DNA of 64,000 bases from Cordylochernes scorpioides (Eukaryota > Arthropoda > Arachnida > Pseudoscorpiones > Chernetidae): NCBI GenBank assembly GCA_030710605.1, contig CP092884.1, forward strand, positions 21,557,483-21,621,482. Reading direction: 5' to 3'. A program made the position numbers and the translations under genes. A model generated the notes under the pieces. That model had not been told where the DNA came from. It worked only from the letters and a program-made list of their open reading frames with translations, and made no database searches. This document shows, piece after piece, positions 1-10,926 of this stretch; within the stretch, counting starts at the first letter, position 1, and each line of letters begins with the position of its first letter.

Positions 1-551
1 GAAGTCACATTTCATTATTCGAACTAATAGACGACTATTCCAAATAGCAAGAATGTGAAACCCTACCACGGGTTGAATACCCTGTAAACGAGCCACGCCT
101 GGAAGCAGCCTACTGGGAAATGAAGGGAGGTATGTCTGGGCACGTAGACTGCTGCCCATTCGGTGCAGGCCCTGCTTGATTTCCTCTCTTACATCCTTTT
201 TCAACGGAACTCTTTCCCTTCAACAAGAGGACTTTTCCATTGAATCTGACAGACCTACGGCATTCATTAAATATTTTAAAAGATTGAAATAGAAGAGAGA
301 CGAATCATAATTCCTTTAAACCCTCTATAGACACAGATATTCCAAAACACACCCAAACAATTTTTTATGTTACAGAGAATAGACGATATTGGGTAATCAA
401 GAAGACTTCTAGAATCATCTGGATAAAACCCATCAAACAGCTTCTAACATTGATTTACACAGAGAATTTTATACTAAATTCCAACAGAGATCACTGGAGA
501 GTCTATGTTGGAGGAAAACCTAATCCGTCTTTGACGGACTAGAACAACTGA
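1..551. other. AT-rich spacer, no gene seen
   Basis: No coding pattern, RNA gene or repeat boundary is recognised here. The last 11 bases (541-551) are the left target duplication of the SINE that follows. Confidence 0.5.
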
Positions 552-859
552 GGGAATCGATGGAAGGATGGTCTAAAACCGTCGATTTCCGACCGCTACG
601 ACCCGGGATCGAATCCCACTTTAGGCACTTTTTTCTAATTAAAAAAAATGCTCCAATGGCCTCCGATTCTTGCAAAAATCTAAACCCACCAGCGATGCAA
701 GTAAACAAACGGGGCTCTGGTATATTTTAAGTGCAAATTCGAACTGCTTTTCACATGTGAAGACATGTGGTGCACTTACAGTAAAAGCAGTCGCCAACTT
801 CTACCCACCATAAATATCATGGCCTGTACCAAGTGTACTAGGAATAGTAAAAAAAAAAA
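552..859 (+). mobile_element. tRNA-derived SINE, family 1
   Basis: This is a short interspersed element with a tRNA-like head and an unrelated body. The head has an A-box-like TGGTCTAAAACCG and a B-box-like GGGATCGAATCCC, the internal RNA polymerase III promoter. A conserved body follows (pieces such as CACATGTGAAGACATGTGG) and the element ends in an A-run. The flanks read AGAACAACTGA at 541-551 and AGAACAAGTGA at 860-870, a likely 11 bp target duplication with one difference. Four more copies lie at 6967, 16726, 35521 and about 48560. The family name is unknown to me. Confidence 0.85.
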
Positions 860-870
860 AGAACAAGTGA

Positions 871-1470
871 TTTAAACCTATGTAACTATCTGATATTTAC
901 ACAAAATTTTAAAAATGTATTTGAAGTTAACCAACTTCAGCATATCTTGAAGATGCGCCAAGCCTTCACCAATGGTTTTAAAATTTTGACCCGAGCGGAG
1001 TGTGCCAGCTCCTTCTGTTCGTGTTTTAACGGGGAAAATCGGACGAGCTAGTCTAATTTACATTGATAGAGGTGTTGACCCGGTTGAAAAAGGTTTGGCA
1101 AGCCTCTTTAAATGTAATTGGTTATTTTGTGATTATATAATTTTTACTTTGAGAACTAGAGAAAACTATAACAGATTTAGAGGATATGGGTGTAGAAAAC
1201 CAATCTTACATTTTTAAAAAGGTATATGAGCCACAAGCATTTATCCTTTCGTACTCAGTAAATGGCGAAATTTCTAGAGATGGCGAAAAAGTTCTCGTTT
1301 CAAAAAGTTCTTGACTTTTTGTTTCAATATCAAATGTAATCCATGTTCCATCTTCTGTTAATATATTCTAGAGCTAGGCGTCCCTTCATTGAATCCATAG
1401 AGCTAACTTGGTTTTACTTGATTTAATTATCTTTATGTATGGTATTAATCTGGAAGACAGCTTTCTGTTC
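871..1470. other. spacer, no gene seen
   Basis: The sequence is AT-rich. The only longer open frame (1002-1217) has no recognisable motif and no codon pattern, so I do not call it. Confidence 0.5.
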
Positions 1471-1632
1471 CTGTTCCAAAATAACTTTATTAGGTACCGC
1501 TCAAAAAGAGCAACCTAGCTTATGCTATTTACATGAGAAATATGAACAGGTTCCTTACAGAAAAGAGTCCAATGCGTGATTCGATCCCGGTTCATGACTG
1601 TCGGGAATCGAGAGTTTTAAACACTCGTCCAC
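1471..1632 (-). mobile_element. tRNA-derived SINE, family 2
   Basis: On the minus strand the element starts GTGGACGAGTG, like the 5' end of tRNA-Ser/Leu with its A box. It continues to a B-box-like GGGATCGAATC and then a conserved tail containing CTCTTTTTGAGCGGTACC and AATAAAG. Other copies lie at 14484-14648 (+), 47340-47513 (-) and 47653-47829 (+), with a tail fragment near 36586. It differs from family 1 in both head and tail. Confidence 0.8.
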
Positions 1633-2012
1633 AGACCTCTTTTAAGGCAGATTTCTATATTTAAAATAGTCCTGGAGTGTTTAATTAGATATTCGCAATG
1701 GATTATGAAGGATTATATATATTTTAGAGTCAATTTTACGATAGATTTTCATTTTCAGATTTGAATTTTGATATTTTCAAAGTTTTCTTTCCGAAAACTA
1801 AGTAAAAGGAAAGTAAAACCAGATATTTCGAATCCTATTTCAGACTTGATTCCCAATTTAAATTCAATAAACAGATTACACACTATTGATTCAGGATAAA
1901 ATTGTGAAAAACTTTTAAAATTACAAAATATTTCCTTACAATGAGTTTCTTTTTTTTTTTAAATGCTAATGGCACAACATGCCATCTATATATATATAAG
2001 AAAGTTCTTATA

Positions 2013-2189
2013 CAGTTAAACCTGTCTATAGCGCCCCCTCTTGGGACTCACCAAAATAAGGTGCTATAGAGAGGGGGTGCTATAGACAGGTCACTTTTGA
2101 TGTGAATCGCATCGTACTACGTATTTAAAATCGGGCACTTTTGAGAGGAAGGCGCTATTTAGAGGGGGCGCTATAGACAGGTTTAACTG
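2013..2189. mobile_element. MITE with TA target duplication
   Basis: The element has terminal inverted repeats starting CAGTTAAACCTGTCTATAGC and ending in the reverse complement, flanked on both sides by TA. An internal second inverted block (GCGCCCCCTC type) makes most of it foldable. The size and TA duplication fit a non-autonomous Tc1/mariner-class MITE. It has no coding capacity. Confidence 0.8.
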
Positions 2190-2421
2190 TATATAGACGG
2201 CACGTTATCTCCTTATAATTAATTTATGCTTAGCTGGCCTTGTACTTATTTTTTTTTTTTTTTTTTGCGGAATAGCATTGCTCGATGCAAATATTTAAAT
2301 GTAATTCTGCTGTTCTAAAAGCTTATGTCCATAGTTTTCTTGAAACCCATTTCTAATATCCTACCCTTCATTGCAGCATATATAAGCAGAATGATCCAAT
2401 ACAGTATTAGAGCTCTAAGAA

Positions 2422-2530
2422 TCGGTCTTTTAGATTAAATTGGCGAAACCGCTGGGAGGGTTCACCACTGATGAGCCAAGCCTTCCCACTATTTTCCACC
2501 ACAGTAAGTACAGTAGAAGTTTGTTTTATA
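2422..2530 (+). repeat. interspersed repeat family 3 (TGATGAGCCAAGCC type)
   Basis: This dispersed repeat has the core TTGGCGAAACC, then CTGGGAGGGTTCACCAC, then TGATGAGCCAAGCC, followed by a purine-poor tail. Related copies of varying decay lie near 14260, 17830, 35400-35520 (-), 46305, 50757, 54899, 59340 (-), 59561 and 61548. The flanks TTGGC and GCCAA are complementary. Its class is unknown. Confidence 0.7.
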
Positions 2531-2746
2531 TTTAAAAAGAAACATTCGTGCTTCAATTCTTCCATTTCTTATAAGGTACTTTCATTAAATTCCCGTAACT
2601 GTTTTAATTTTTAAACATCTGACTTTGAACCATAAAAATGGAGCACGTGTTTACAATATTCTTAGTCATTATATAAGCTTTAAAAACCACCAGCATTCTT
2701 TTCCTAGAGATATTCTTACGTTCTTATAATATAATAATTTTTAGGA

Positions 2747-3035
2747 AAGAAAAAAAAAGGCATCTCCTTATCGTGCAACTGAAAGTTTCTGATGGCTTGC
2801 GCCATCTATCGGAATAAATATCAGCTATTCGTTAATTTTTAATTATTCCAGAATTGGCCAAATACCCATTCTTGATTAATGAGTAAAGAATGGGTATTTG
2901 GCCAATTCTGGAATAATGAAAAATCAACGAATAGTTGATATTTATTCCGATAGAATGCTCATGCATGCATGCATTTTCAGTTGCGCGATAAAGAGATGCC
3001 TTTTTTTTTCTTAATTTATGCACCTTATCCCAGTA
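2747..3035. mobile_element. foldback copy of Penelope-like terminal repeat (family A2)
   Basis: Two inverted arms meet near 2880. The left arm begins GGCATCTCCTTATCGTGCAA and the right arm ends with the inverse, GCGCGATAAAGAGATGCC. Each arm carries the CGGAATAAATATCA and ATTCCAGAATTGGCC blocks also seen at 20580, 28435 and 28770. At 28435-28619 the same block runs straight into a hammerhead ribozyme, which ties this family to the HHR repeats. This copy lacks the ribozyme core. Confidence 0.7.
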
Positions 3036-3045
3036 CAATATCACA

Positions 3046-4287
3046 TTTGTACTATTTTTTCATAATCATTTTTGTTAGCTATCAGCGTGTTATCAACGAT
3101 TATCGGATACCTAAAATTTCTTAGCAACGAATATGTATTCGCTTTCGTATACAAAATTAAATTCCAATTAAAGAAACGTTAATTCTTCGAAAGACATTCG
3201 GCTAGACATGCTTAAAGAAAACCGAAGCTTATGAATGGTAGAGCCGCTTTAAAAGTGGACGAAGCTCAATAAAATATTATCCAAGAGTAGAAAAACCTCT
3301 AGAGAAGAAATTAGAAAATAAAATATAAACCAAATTACATAAAAAATGTCGAAAATAGAAAAATTGACATACAGGAACTCTTTCAAGGATAACGGGTCTT
3401 TCGATGGGATTAGCTTATTCCCTTTTATTCACGACAATCTTTCTTTGCAAATGGTAAAGAAGTTTCCCAAATTTGTCTCTAGACATCTCCCACTCGAATA
3501 GAAACAGAAGTCGAGAAACATGTGACGCCATATTTGAAACGGCGACAGCCCCGTATATAATATGAACTGTGTTTGATGGTTGATAGGGAATGGGCAGCTA
3601 TCCCTCAGAACACCATCCGCATGTTCATTGAGTCAGTACCAAGACGTGTTGCTGCCTGTATAGCCAGCCCACCGCTGTGGTCCCACAACATATTGAGTGG
3701 ACAGCGATGTCACTCAGTGCATAGATGTATTCTGTTCTAATAAAGATAATTTATTGTTAGTTACTGGTACTCTCTTTATGCAGATTTTCACAACTTTTTG
3801 CCTACTAATTCTAGGTGTTGCAAATTCAGTGTTACGTAGTGTCAGCCGCTTATTACGCCACAAACGGATGCGCCTATTTTCTCTCTTTGATATATACAAA
3901 TTCTATTCCAGACCTATCGCAGCCACCTAGAAGTCTGATATTTTATACACATTTTTTGCTTGATTAAGTTAGTGTAAAAATTTTTAGATTTTTGCGTGAT
4001 CTGGTAATATATTGAAAATTTATACCTAAAAATTTGAAAAGAAATATAAAATTAGTCCATTTCCGACAACTGAGAAGTCTTTAAATTTGAATACTTTTGT
4101 ATTGTTAGCTGGATTGAGTGAGTATACAAAATTTAAGATTTCTGTGTTGTCTGCAAGTATGTTAAAACTTGGCTAAAAATTGAAAGGAACTATAGAAATT
4201 GGTCCAGTCCATACCACCCCAACCCCTCGAAACTCATTACACCAGCGAAACGGCTGCACCTGTTTACCTTCGTTTGAAAAATATATA
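3046..4287. other. spacer, no gene seen
   Basis: Apart from AT-rich sequence I see nothing definable. Open frames at 3697-3930 on both strands carry no recognisable domain. Confidence 0.45.
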
Positions 4288-5027
4288 CAGTGGTACCTCG
4301 ACATACGAGTTTAATTCGTTCCGCAACCTTGCTCGTATCTTGAATTACTCGTATCTCGAAGCAAATTTCCCCATACAAAACAATTGAACTACCATTAATC
4401 CGTTCCAACCTCCAAAATGTCACCCCAGTTATTTTTGTTACGTGGTTTTAAATAATAAAAACGTATTTATAAATATCAAATATTTATTGCACAAAAACAA
4501 AAAAGATAATGTAAAGAAATAAATTAGATACCCTCACTGGTCTTTGCCTTTTTCGCTACATTTTTCTCGCTTTCACCTGTAGGCCGTTTAGAAAAAACAT
4601 GTCCAAGGAGGTTTGTTTCTTCCTCCCTCTCAGAATGTTCCGGAAATGAGTTAGGCAAGTGTCATTAAAAAGGTCAGATGCACGACCTGTTGCAACTTTT
4701 TCTGGGTGTTTTTTTTTTCCACGAACTGTGAAACTCTCTCCCACATTCCTAAGATCTCCTTTATCTCACTTGTAGAAATAACCTCCTCCTCTGACTCCTC
4801 AAAACCAATTACTTGCATAACCTCAGTATGCTGCTGTGACTGTAACTCTTGTATCTCCTCAGTCGTCAGTTCCTGGATGTGCGCGTGATGGCGCGACTGC
4901 GTGTTACTACCGAACCGAACTCGTATCTCGAATTTCACTCGTAACTAAAAGCAAAAAATCACTTGCTCGTCGGCTCGTATCTCGAAAAACTCGTATGTTG
5001 GGGCGCTCGTATGTCGAGGTACCACTG
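4288..5027. mobile_element. pogo/Tigger-type DNA transposon, internally deleted
   Basis: Terminal inverted repeats start CAGTGGTACCTCGACATACG at the left and close with the inverse (CGTATGTCGAGGTACCACTG) at the right. TA dinucleotides flank the element at 4286-4287 and 5028-5029. The CAGTGGTACCTCG end is typical of Tigger/pogo elements of the Tc1/mariner superfamily. At 740 bp the copy is far shorter than a full element (about 2-3 kb). It keeps only the transposase C-terminal coding part on the minus strand. Confidence 0.85.
4556..4938 (-). pseudogene. C-terminal remnant of Tigger/pogo transposase
   Basis: Two minus-strand frames together give the conserved C-terminal tail of Tigger-like transposases: EVISTSEIKEILGMWERVSQ in the upstream frame, then HPEKVATGRASDLFNDTC and RNILRGRKKQTSLD in the next. 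The frame changes near 4700 at a T-run (A-run in coding sense). The N-terminal CENP-B-like DNA-binding domain and the DDE catalytic domain are absent, so the copy cannot encode an active transposase. It lies wholly inside the inverted repeats of the element at 4288-5027. The family call rests on remembered C-terminal motifs. Confidence 0.75.
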
Positions 5028-5375
5028 TATAACCAAATTATTTTCTCTAGTCTATTCCCGACTACACCACTGCCACCAAGAAGTATGAAATTTTGTATTG
5101 TTAGTAGGAATAAAATAATAAAACACCTGAATTCTACGTGGTTTTATATTTATATTAGTATATATTTATTTTTTTTATATATATATTGGGCTTCCGCTTT
5201 GGGAACGAACTTTTGATACAGCCAGGTATATAAAGATTATTATAAATATCGTTAGTACCGCTAATCCATAGTTCCTTTTACTTGGGTGATTTTGGTGATA
5301 CCTTGGTATATATATCACATCGACCTGGCCACTTTGTGGAGAAGAACTCTCGCAGCTATCTGTGATGGAGACTTT

Positions 5376-5391
5376 CCCGCGGTGGGCGCCA
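5376..5391 (-). other. retrotransposon primer-binding site (tRNA-Lys type)
   Basis: On the minus strand this reads TGGCGCCCACCGCGGG, close to the tRNA-Lys-complementary primer-binding site of many LTR retroelements (TGGCGCCCAACGTGGG). It lies 4 bases inside a likely LTR edge, as expected just downstream of a 5' LTR. Confidence 0.6.
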
Positions 5392-5395
5392 ACAA

Positions 5396-6130
5396 TGTAG
5401 ACATTGTAAATATGTATATATAGTAATTTAAAAACCAACAACCCTATAATATAATAAGATTTTCAAGTTGTATAATAAACACTTCTGTAAATAATTATAC
5501 GCATGATTGACATGTTTCGTTAAATAATCATATGTAATGTACTTTGTACAAACTGAGGATAAATAAATAAAACTCTGCAATAGATTAAGAGTTGAGCTAA
5601 AGCAAGAGATTAAGATAGAAGTCCAACAACGTCTAAAAGATGTAGAAGATGTCAGGGCGTTGCCAGTGTACAATGATACTTCTTCCGATCCACGCCCTTA
5701 TAGCATCCGCTGAAACCAAATACTTCCTCTCGGCAAAGATATAAGCCTTCAACAGGGCCAGAAATATACAATCACTTCACCATCAGCGGGAGAACTCGTC
5801 GGTTGTGTCCAAGGTCCACCTTATCGACCATGTAGAACAGTAAGACTCTTCTATCTTCATCTTTCGCTGCTTAGCTCGACTCTTATCTGTTCACGAAACT
5901 TTCCTAGTACAACTGTGTCTTCGTTTTTGTGTATGGGCATTCCCAAGTCTTCCACTCTGCCTCGACCACGACTGCCTGTACTCTGTGAGAACTGTTAAAG
6001 GTCTTCCAAGGTGCAGAGAGGTACTGGAAAACTCCACATCCTGACTGTTCCTCTGGGTTAACACAGTATAGCGAGAGTCGACGGGATCGCACACCATAAA
6101 TTAAGTCGACTGGATACTTCACCATATATA
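5396..6130 (-). mobile_element. probable 5' LTR of a degraded LTR retrotransposon
   Basis: The region lies upstream of the primer-binding site in minus-strand sense and its inner edge ends in CA (TG at 5396 on the plus strand). It includes a TATA-like TATAAGGGCG near 5695. GC content rises over 5640-6110. The outer boundary is not certain and no gag/pol coding sequence is recognised in the adjoining 5030-5375. A second LTR was not found, so this is probably a remnant. Confidence 0.45.
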
Positions 6131-6783
6131 TTTGTTATTATTTTTTCACACATAAATATACATGTAATCAATTATATTTATATATATTCACATTTATATT
6201 CATTCACATATTTATTTATTTTGTATTTAAACCATATATAACCTTATACGAACGTTGTAATATAGTAGTTTCAATCTCAATCTCTCTCTCTCTAGTTAAC
6301 GATAGTATAGGTAGTATAGGTAAAAAAATGTACTTATTTATTCCAATAATACTGAATGAGCTGTATAAAAGCTGGACCACTGAGCCCACGCGGACTTATG
6401 TAAGTGAGAGTGCAGTCAAAATGTACAAGCTCGACAAAGTGTCATCCTCAGGTGTTGAGTCACAGGATGTATGGGGTCCAACATGTCCATTCCTCGATTG
6501 ATGGCTCGGGTTACATAGAACAAGCTGGGACTTACATTTGGATTAGATTCACCATGACGTCACCTCTTCTTCCAGAACTTCAAGGTCTCACGAACTCTGA
6601 ATCTTTACTTTCTCACTTTCAATGGCGTCGGCTCCTTTATACGGACTGTAAATAGTAACTAGATTTCCTTAGACGTCGTAAAATAGTACATTCTCGCTTT
6701 GTCTTTTTCTAAGATTCTGATTGGTTATCATTTTGATATCAAATCTGACTGGTCGCGACGCGTTCACGTCTAACTTTAAAATA
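6131..6783. other. spacer with simple repeats
   Basis: This holds TA-rich runs, a short (TC)n stretch near 6283 and otherwise unremarkable sequence. No gene is seen. Confidence 0.5.
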
Positions 6784-6958
6784 CAGTGGAACCATCATGA
6801 GAGGAAACTCTCGCTAGAAGACACATCTCTACAATGAACAGCTCTCATTGCCAAAATGACAATTTTTACTAATTAGCAGCTCTCTGGCAAGTTGAAACTT
6901 CTCGTTAATGAACACATGAGTTCTGCACCTAGGTGCCCTTTATAGAGAGGTTCTACGG
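6784..6958. mobile_element. MITE of the CAGTAGAACCTC family, diverged
   Basis: It starts CAGTGGAACC and ends GGTTCTACGG, with TA on both sides. Internal blocks (GCAAAATTACC-like, GAGAGGTTC) match the better preserved copies at 37280, 49800 and 60464. It has no coding capacity and is likely Tc1/mariner-derived. Confidence 0.65.
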
Positions 6959-6966
6959 TATCAAAT

Positions 6967-7281
6967 GGAGGGGTCCGGTGGAAGGATGGTCTAAACCGTT
7001 GGTTTTCGACAGCTACGACCCGGGTTCGATTCCCGCATCGGGCACTTTTTTTTCTGATAAAAAAAAATGCTCCAATGGCCCCCGATTCTTGCAAAAATAT
7101 AACCCCACCAGCGCGTGCAAGTAACCAAACGTGGCTCTGGCACATTTGTAAGTGCAAAGTCGAACTTCTTTTTACATGTGTAGACATATGGTGCACTTAC
7201 AGTAAAATCAGTCGCCTACTTCTACCCACCATGATTATCATGGCCTGTATCACGTGTACTAGGTTTAAGCAAAAAAAAAAA
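6967..7281 (+). mobile_element. tRNA-derived SINE, family 1
   Basis: This is the best preserved family 1 head: TGGTCTAAACCG (A box) and GGGTTCGATTCCC (B box), then the shared body and a long A-run. ACGGTATCAAAT occurs exactly at 6955-6966 and again at 7282-7293, a 12 bp target duplication. That proves retroposition, placed at the right end of the preceding MITE. Confidence 0.92.
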
Positions 7282-7293
7282 ACGGTATCAAAT

Positions 7294-7894
7294 TTCTAAA
7301 ATTTAAAATGAGCCTTTCTAGAGCGTTGCATTTTCTCTTTAAAAAAATTGAAATGCCCATAACAGGTTAGCGTACATTCTATATACTAGAATATTTTTAA
7401 GATTACCTACAAAATATTTGGAAGGGTCTCTCTTATACAAAAAAAAACGTTCAAAGGGTTTCTCTCCTAATCCCATTTTACAAACACTAGCCACCTGTAG
7501 TTTTGTAAAAAAGAGAGATCAACAAAGTATCTTTTAACTTAGCATTTAACGCTGATCAAGGTAAGCTTTTAATTTAAATGGCTTTAGATATCTTGAACTA
7601 GATGAGGAAACGAATATGCTCCATATGCTCAAAAACTTACTTTACTCATAGGTAAATGCTAAAATAGAGATACTAGCTGTACATGACATCTGTTTTTACA
7701 ATGTTTTCTTTTTTTTAACAGAAATTAATATATATGAACTCATCATTTATTTACAGCTGTGTCCTCGTGGGAAGAAACTATGCCTTAGAAAAGACTTATT
7801 GCTCAATATCTTCAAAGTAATAAATAGTGAACTGCTATAACGGTGTTAGATATCTCTTCAGTTGTGGAATTAAACATATATTTTTGCATATTAG
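7294..7894. other. spacer, no gene seen
   Basis: AT-rich sequence with no recognised element. Confidence 0.5.
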
Positions 7895-8270
7895 ACATCC
7901 CATAAATCCACAGTAAACGCCCAGTACCATGTCTGCCACCAGGGTTCCATAAGTCCACAGTAAACGCCCAGTACCATGTCTGCCGCCAGGGTCCCATAAG
8001 TCCATAGTAAACGCCCAGTACCATGTCTACCGCCAGGGTCCCATAAGTCCATAGTAAACACCCAGTGCCATGCCTGCCGCCAGGGTCCCATAAGTCCATG
8101 TACCATGCCTGCAGACAGGGTCCCATAAGTCCATAGTAAACGCCCAGTACCATGTCTGCCGCCAGGGCCCCATAAGTCCAAAGTAAACGCCCAGTACCAT
8201 GTCTGCCGCCAGGGTTCCATAATTTCATAGTAAACGCCCAGTACCATGTCTACCGCCAGGGTCCCATCAA
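7895..8270. repeat. 47 bp minisatellite, about 8 units
   Basis: The unit carries GTAAACGCCCAGTACCATGT followed by CTGCCGCCAGGGTCCCATAA and repeats every 47 bp (measured from 7913 to 7960). One unit near 8095-8125 is internally deleted. Because 47 is not a multiple of three, the two long overlapping minus-strand open frames are shifted translations of the same array and are not treated as genes. Confidence 0.9.
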
Positions 8271-8489
8271 GCGGCAGTCTAGAAGAAGAGGAAGTCCACA
8301 TCCGCTCCAAACACGGCGCGACACATCAACAGACGTCTGCTGCCAACCTTTGGTCTCAAGGACAGCCGAGCCGTGTGGAGAATTGTTCTGTCAAAGGTAG
8401 AATTACCCCTAGCTGTGAAACTCTTCAAAGTGTTTAGTCGCGGCAAGAAGAATGATTTTGTGAAAAGTACATTTCCTGACTGCTCAAAT

Positions 8490-8600
8490 GAGCATTTAAA
8501 GATGGCATGGAGACATCTATCGGAAAAAAATATAAACTAAACATTGATTTATTTTATCCCTGAGTAATATCATTTTATTCGCGATCGAACGTTTTGGTCC
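8490..8600 (+). repeat. fragment of Penelope-like repeat A
   Basis: The blocks CATCTATCGG, AATATAAACTAAAC and TTGATTTA match the terminal-repeat family seen at 15640 and 17897. It is truncated and has no ribozyme core. Confidence 0.5.
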
Positions 8601-8610
8601 ATTGTATGTA

Positions 8611-8745
8611 TTACATCCCAAACACGATGCGACGCCAGCCATCTCTGTCTTGAGCTCGATGTACCATCTCGGCGACCGTTAAGCCAGTGAGTTCCTTTAA
8701 TTGTCCATGAAGCGTGTCGGCGGGCGTCCAGGTATGTGTCGCCCA
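8611..8745 (-). pseudogene. 3' end of a LINE ORF2 (reverse transcriptase tail)
   Basis: Read on the minus strand, the sequence encodes a tail containing ELTGLTVAEMVHRAQDRDGW and RRIVFGM followed by a stop at 8611-8613. A W/F-D-x-L-KE-TGL-x-AE-x-x-x-AQDRD-xWR pattern at the extreme C-terminus is common in Jockey/CR1-type LINEs. One base is missing relative to the sister copy at 18882, shifting the frame upstream. A short 3' UTR containing CGTTCGATCG is shared by both copies. Confidence 0.65.
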
Positions 8746-9884
8746 GACATCTTTCCGGTCAATATGGTGTACTCCATCCACCTGCGTCTCGCGATGTGAC
8801 TATTCCTGAGTATTGGTCCCGAATATCCTTTCTTGATGAATTAATAAAAGCCAACCATGTACTGTGGTCGTTGACCATCATCAACGTGGTGCAGACTGTA
8901 TATTTGTATTTTCCCCAAGGAGAGTCTGAACGTTTCTTTATAAAAGAAGAAAAAAATTGTTTTAATTTTACAGATGTTTCTACATATGCAGTGAATACCA
9001 CGTCCAAGTTTATTTCATGAAACAATGTGTGCTTATAACATTTGTCCTTTTTATCCAAAAGACGGACTATTTTCCGTCAAAATCTTTCGATAAGGATAAA
9101 ATATTCTTCTGAGGGAATTAATTCTCAAATATAAAATAATTCCATTTGAAAAAAGAAAGAATAATTTTCACAGAATAGCTTCTAAGAAGCTGATACTCTA
9201 CGGACTTCTGCACTTCTTACTTAACATTTTCTTCAGCCGAACATTGCGCCCCTTATCCTAGCAGTAATCAGTCATGCTGAAGATATAAATACAATACTTA
9301 ACTCATCGTTTAGAATAATGTATGGTGTCTGACGTCCAACTTAAATAGAATGTATTCACATCATCTTCCATAATTAGTTCCCAGAACTAAGGCGAAAGAG
9401 GCAACAAGAAGACTTTTGAAAACTTTGGGCTTAAGTTTCACTTGTAGGTGTGGTGGCGGTTAGGCTACTAGTGTATGCTTGTATATGCTGTACGTCAGAG
9501 TAATAGGCCTACCATGTACCACTAAATTCTGAACTGAGGTGAAGTTCTACCGGAAATTTCAATGTTGAAGTCGAACACGTTGCCACAATATAGGTGATTT
9601 TAAGCACACTATGACGAGAGAATAGACTTCCTTTAGAATTCTAATTGTAGGTGATACTGAATCCAACTTTTAATTAGGACAGATATTCGAAACATAATAA
9701 GTTCAATTAGGTCTTTAAACATCTCACTATAATTAGAATGTAAGTTGACCCCAAGACCACAATTCGTAAAAGTAAACGGGTCATGGTATGTTTTCGCCCA
9801 GGAAGGAGAGAATTGGTAGCGATTAATTTAGACAGCGACCCATCTAGAAAGTACCTGTTATTAACCTTAAGAGACAGAACCTGG
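8746..9884. other. spacer, no gene seen
   Basis: No repeat or coding signal is supported. The overlapping open frames at 8736-9058 lack known domains. Confidence 0.45.
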
Positions 9885-10926
9885 TAGCGACCTATTCCTA
9901 GGACAAACCTTTAGCGATCCATTTCCAAGTAACAATTGTAGCGACTCATTTCCAAGTAAGACCTGTAGCGAACAATCTTCAGGCAAGAACTGTAGCGACC
10001 CGTCTTCAGGAAAGAACTGTAGTGGCCCATCTTCAAGTAAGAACTGTAACGACCCAACTTCAGGCAAGAATTGTAGAATCCCATTTTCAGGTAAGAAATG
10101 TAGCGACCCATCTTCAAAAAAGAACTGTAGCGACCCATCTTCAAAAAAAGAACTGTAGTGACCCGTCTTCAGGCAAGAACTGTAGCGACCCGTCTTCAGG
10201 CAAGAACTGTAGCGGCCCATCTTCAGGCAAGAACTGTAGCGACTCATCTCTAGGTAAGAACTGTAGCGACCCGTCTCCAGGCAAGAACTGTAGCGACTCA
10301 TCTCTAGGCAAGAACTGTAGCGACCCATCTTCAGGCAAGAACTATAGCGACCCATCATCAAGTAAGAACTATAGCGACCCATCTCCAGGTAAGAATTGTA
10401 GCAACCCATTTTCAAGTAAGAACTGTAGCGACCCATCTCTAGGTAAGAACTGTAGCAACCCATTTTCAAGTAAGAACTGTATTGACCCAACTTCAGGCAA
10501 GAACTGTAGCGACCCATCTCTAGGTAAGAACTGTAGCGACCCGTCTCCAGGCAAGAACTGTAGCGACTCATCTCTAGGCAAGAACTGTAGCGACCCATCT
10601 TCAGGCAAGAACTATAGCGACCCATCATCAAGTAAGAACTATAGCGACCCATCTCCAGGTAAGAATTGTAGCAACCCATTTTCAAGTAAGAACTGTAGCG
10701 ACCCATCTCTAGGTAAGAACTTTAGCAACCCATTTTCAAGTAAGAACTGTATTGACCCAACTTCAGGCAAGAACTGTAGCGACCCATCTTTAGGTAAGAA
10801 CTGTAGCGGCCCGTCTCCAGGCAAGAACTGTAGCGACCCATTTTCAGGCAAGAACTTTAGCGACCCATTTTCAGGCAAAAATTGCAGCGACCCATCTTCA
10901 TGCCTACCCGGTAGAGGTTCATTTTG
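9885..10926. repeat. 27 bp minisatellite with a 270 bp higher-order repeat
   Basis: The unit is AAGAACTGTAGCGACCCATC plus TTCAGGC (27 bp), repeated about 38 times. Variant units recur in the same order every 270 bp (CATCTCTAGGTAAGAA at 10245, 10515 and, as a variant, 10785). This is a ten-unit higher-order repeat copied about twice. Since 27 is divisible by three and few units carry stops, long open frames run on both strands; a 9-residue peptide repeat (KNCSDPSSG type) on the plus strand is a consequence. No promoter, signal peptide or flanking exon supports translation. Confidence 0.92.

Noticed and set aside
560-640. tRNA gene
   Set aside because: A and B boxes are present, but the cloverleaf is not closed and the head recurs in five dispersed copies with a common body, so it is a SINE.
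6244-6655. Small secreted protein near 6.4 kb
   Set aside because: Short frame with no signal peptide, no homology and no supporting context.
7812-8310. Two overlapping minus-strand frames with GRHGTGRLLWTYG-type repeats
   Set aside because: These are translations of the 47 bp minisatellite in rotating frames, with no sign of a gene start.
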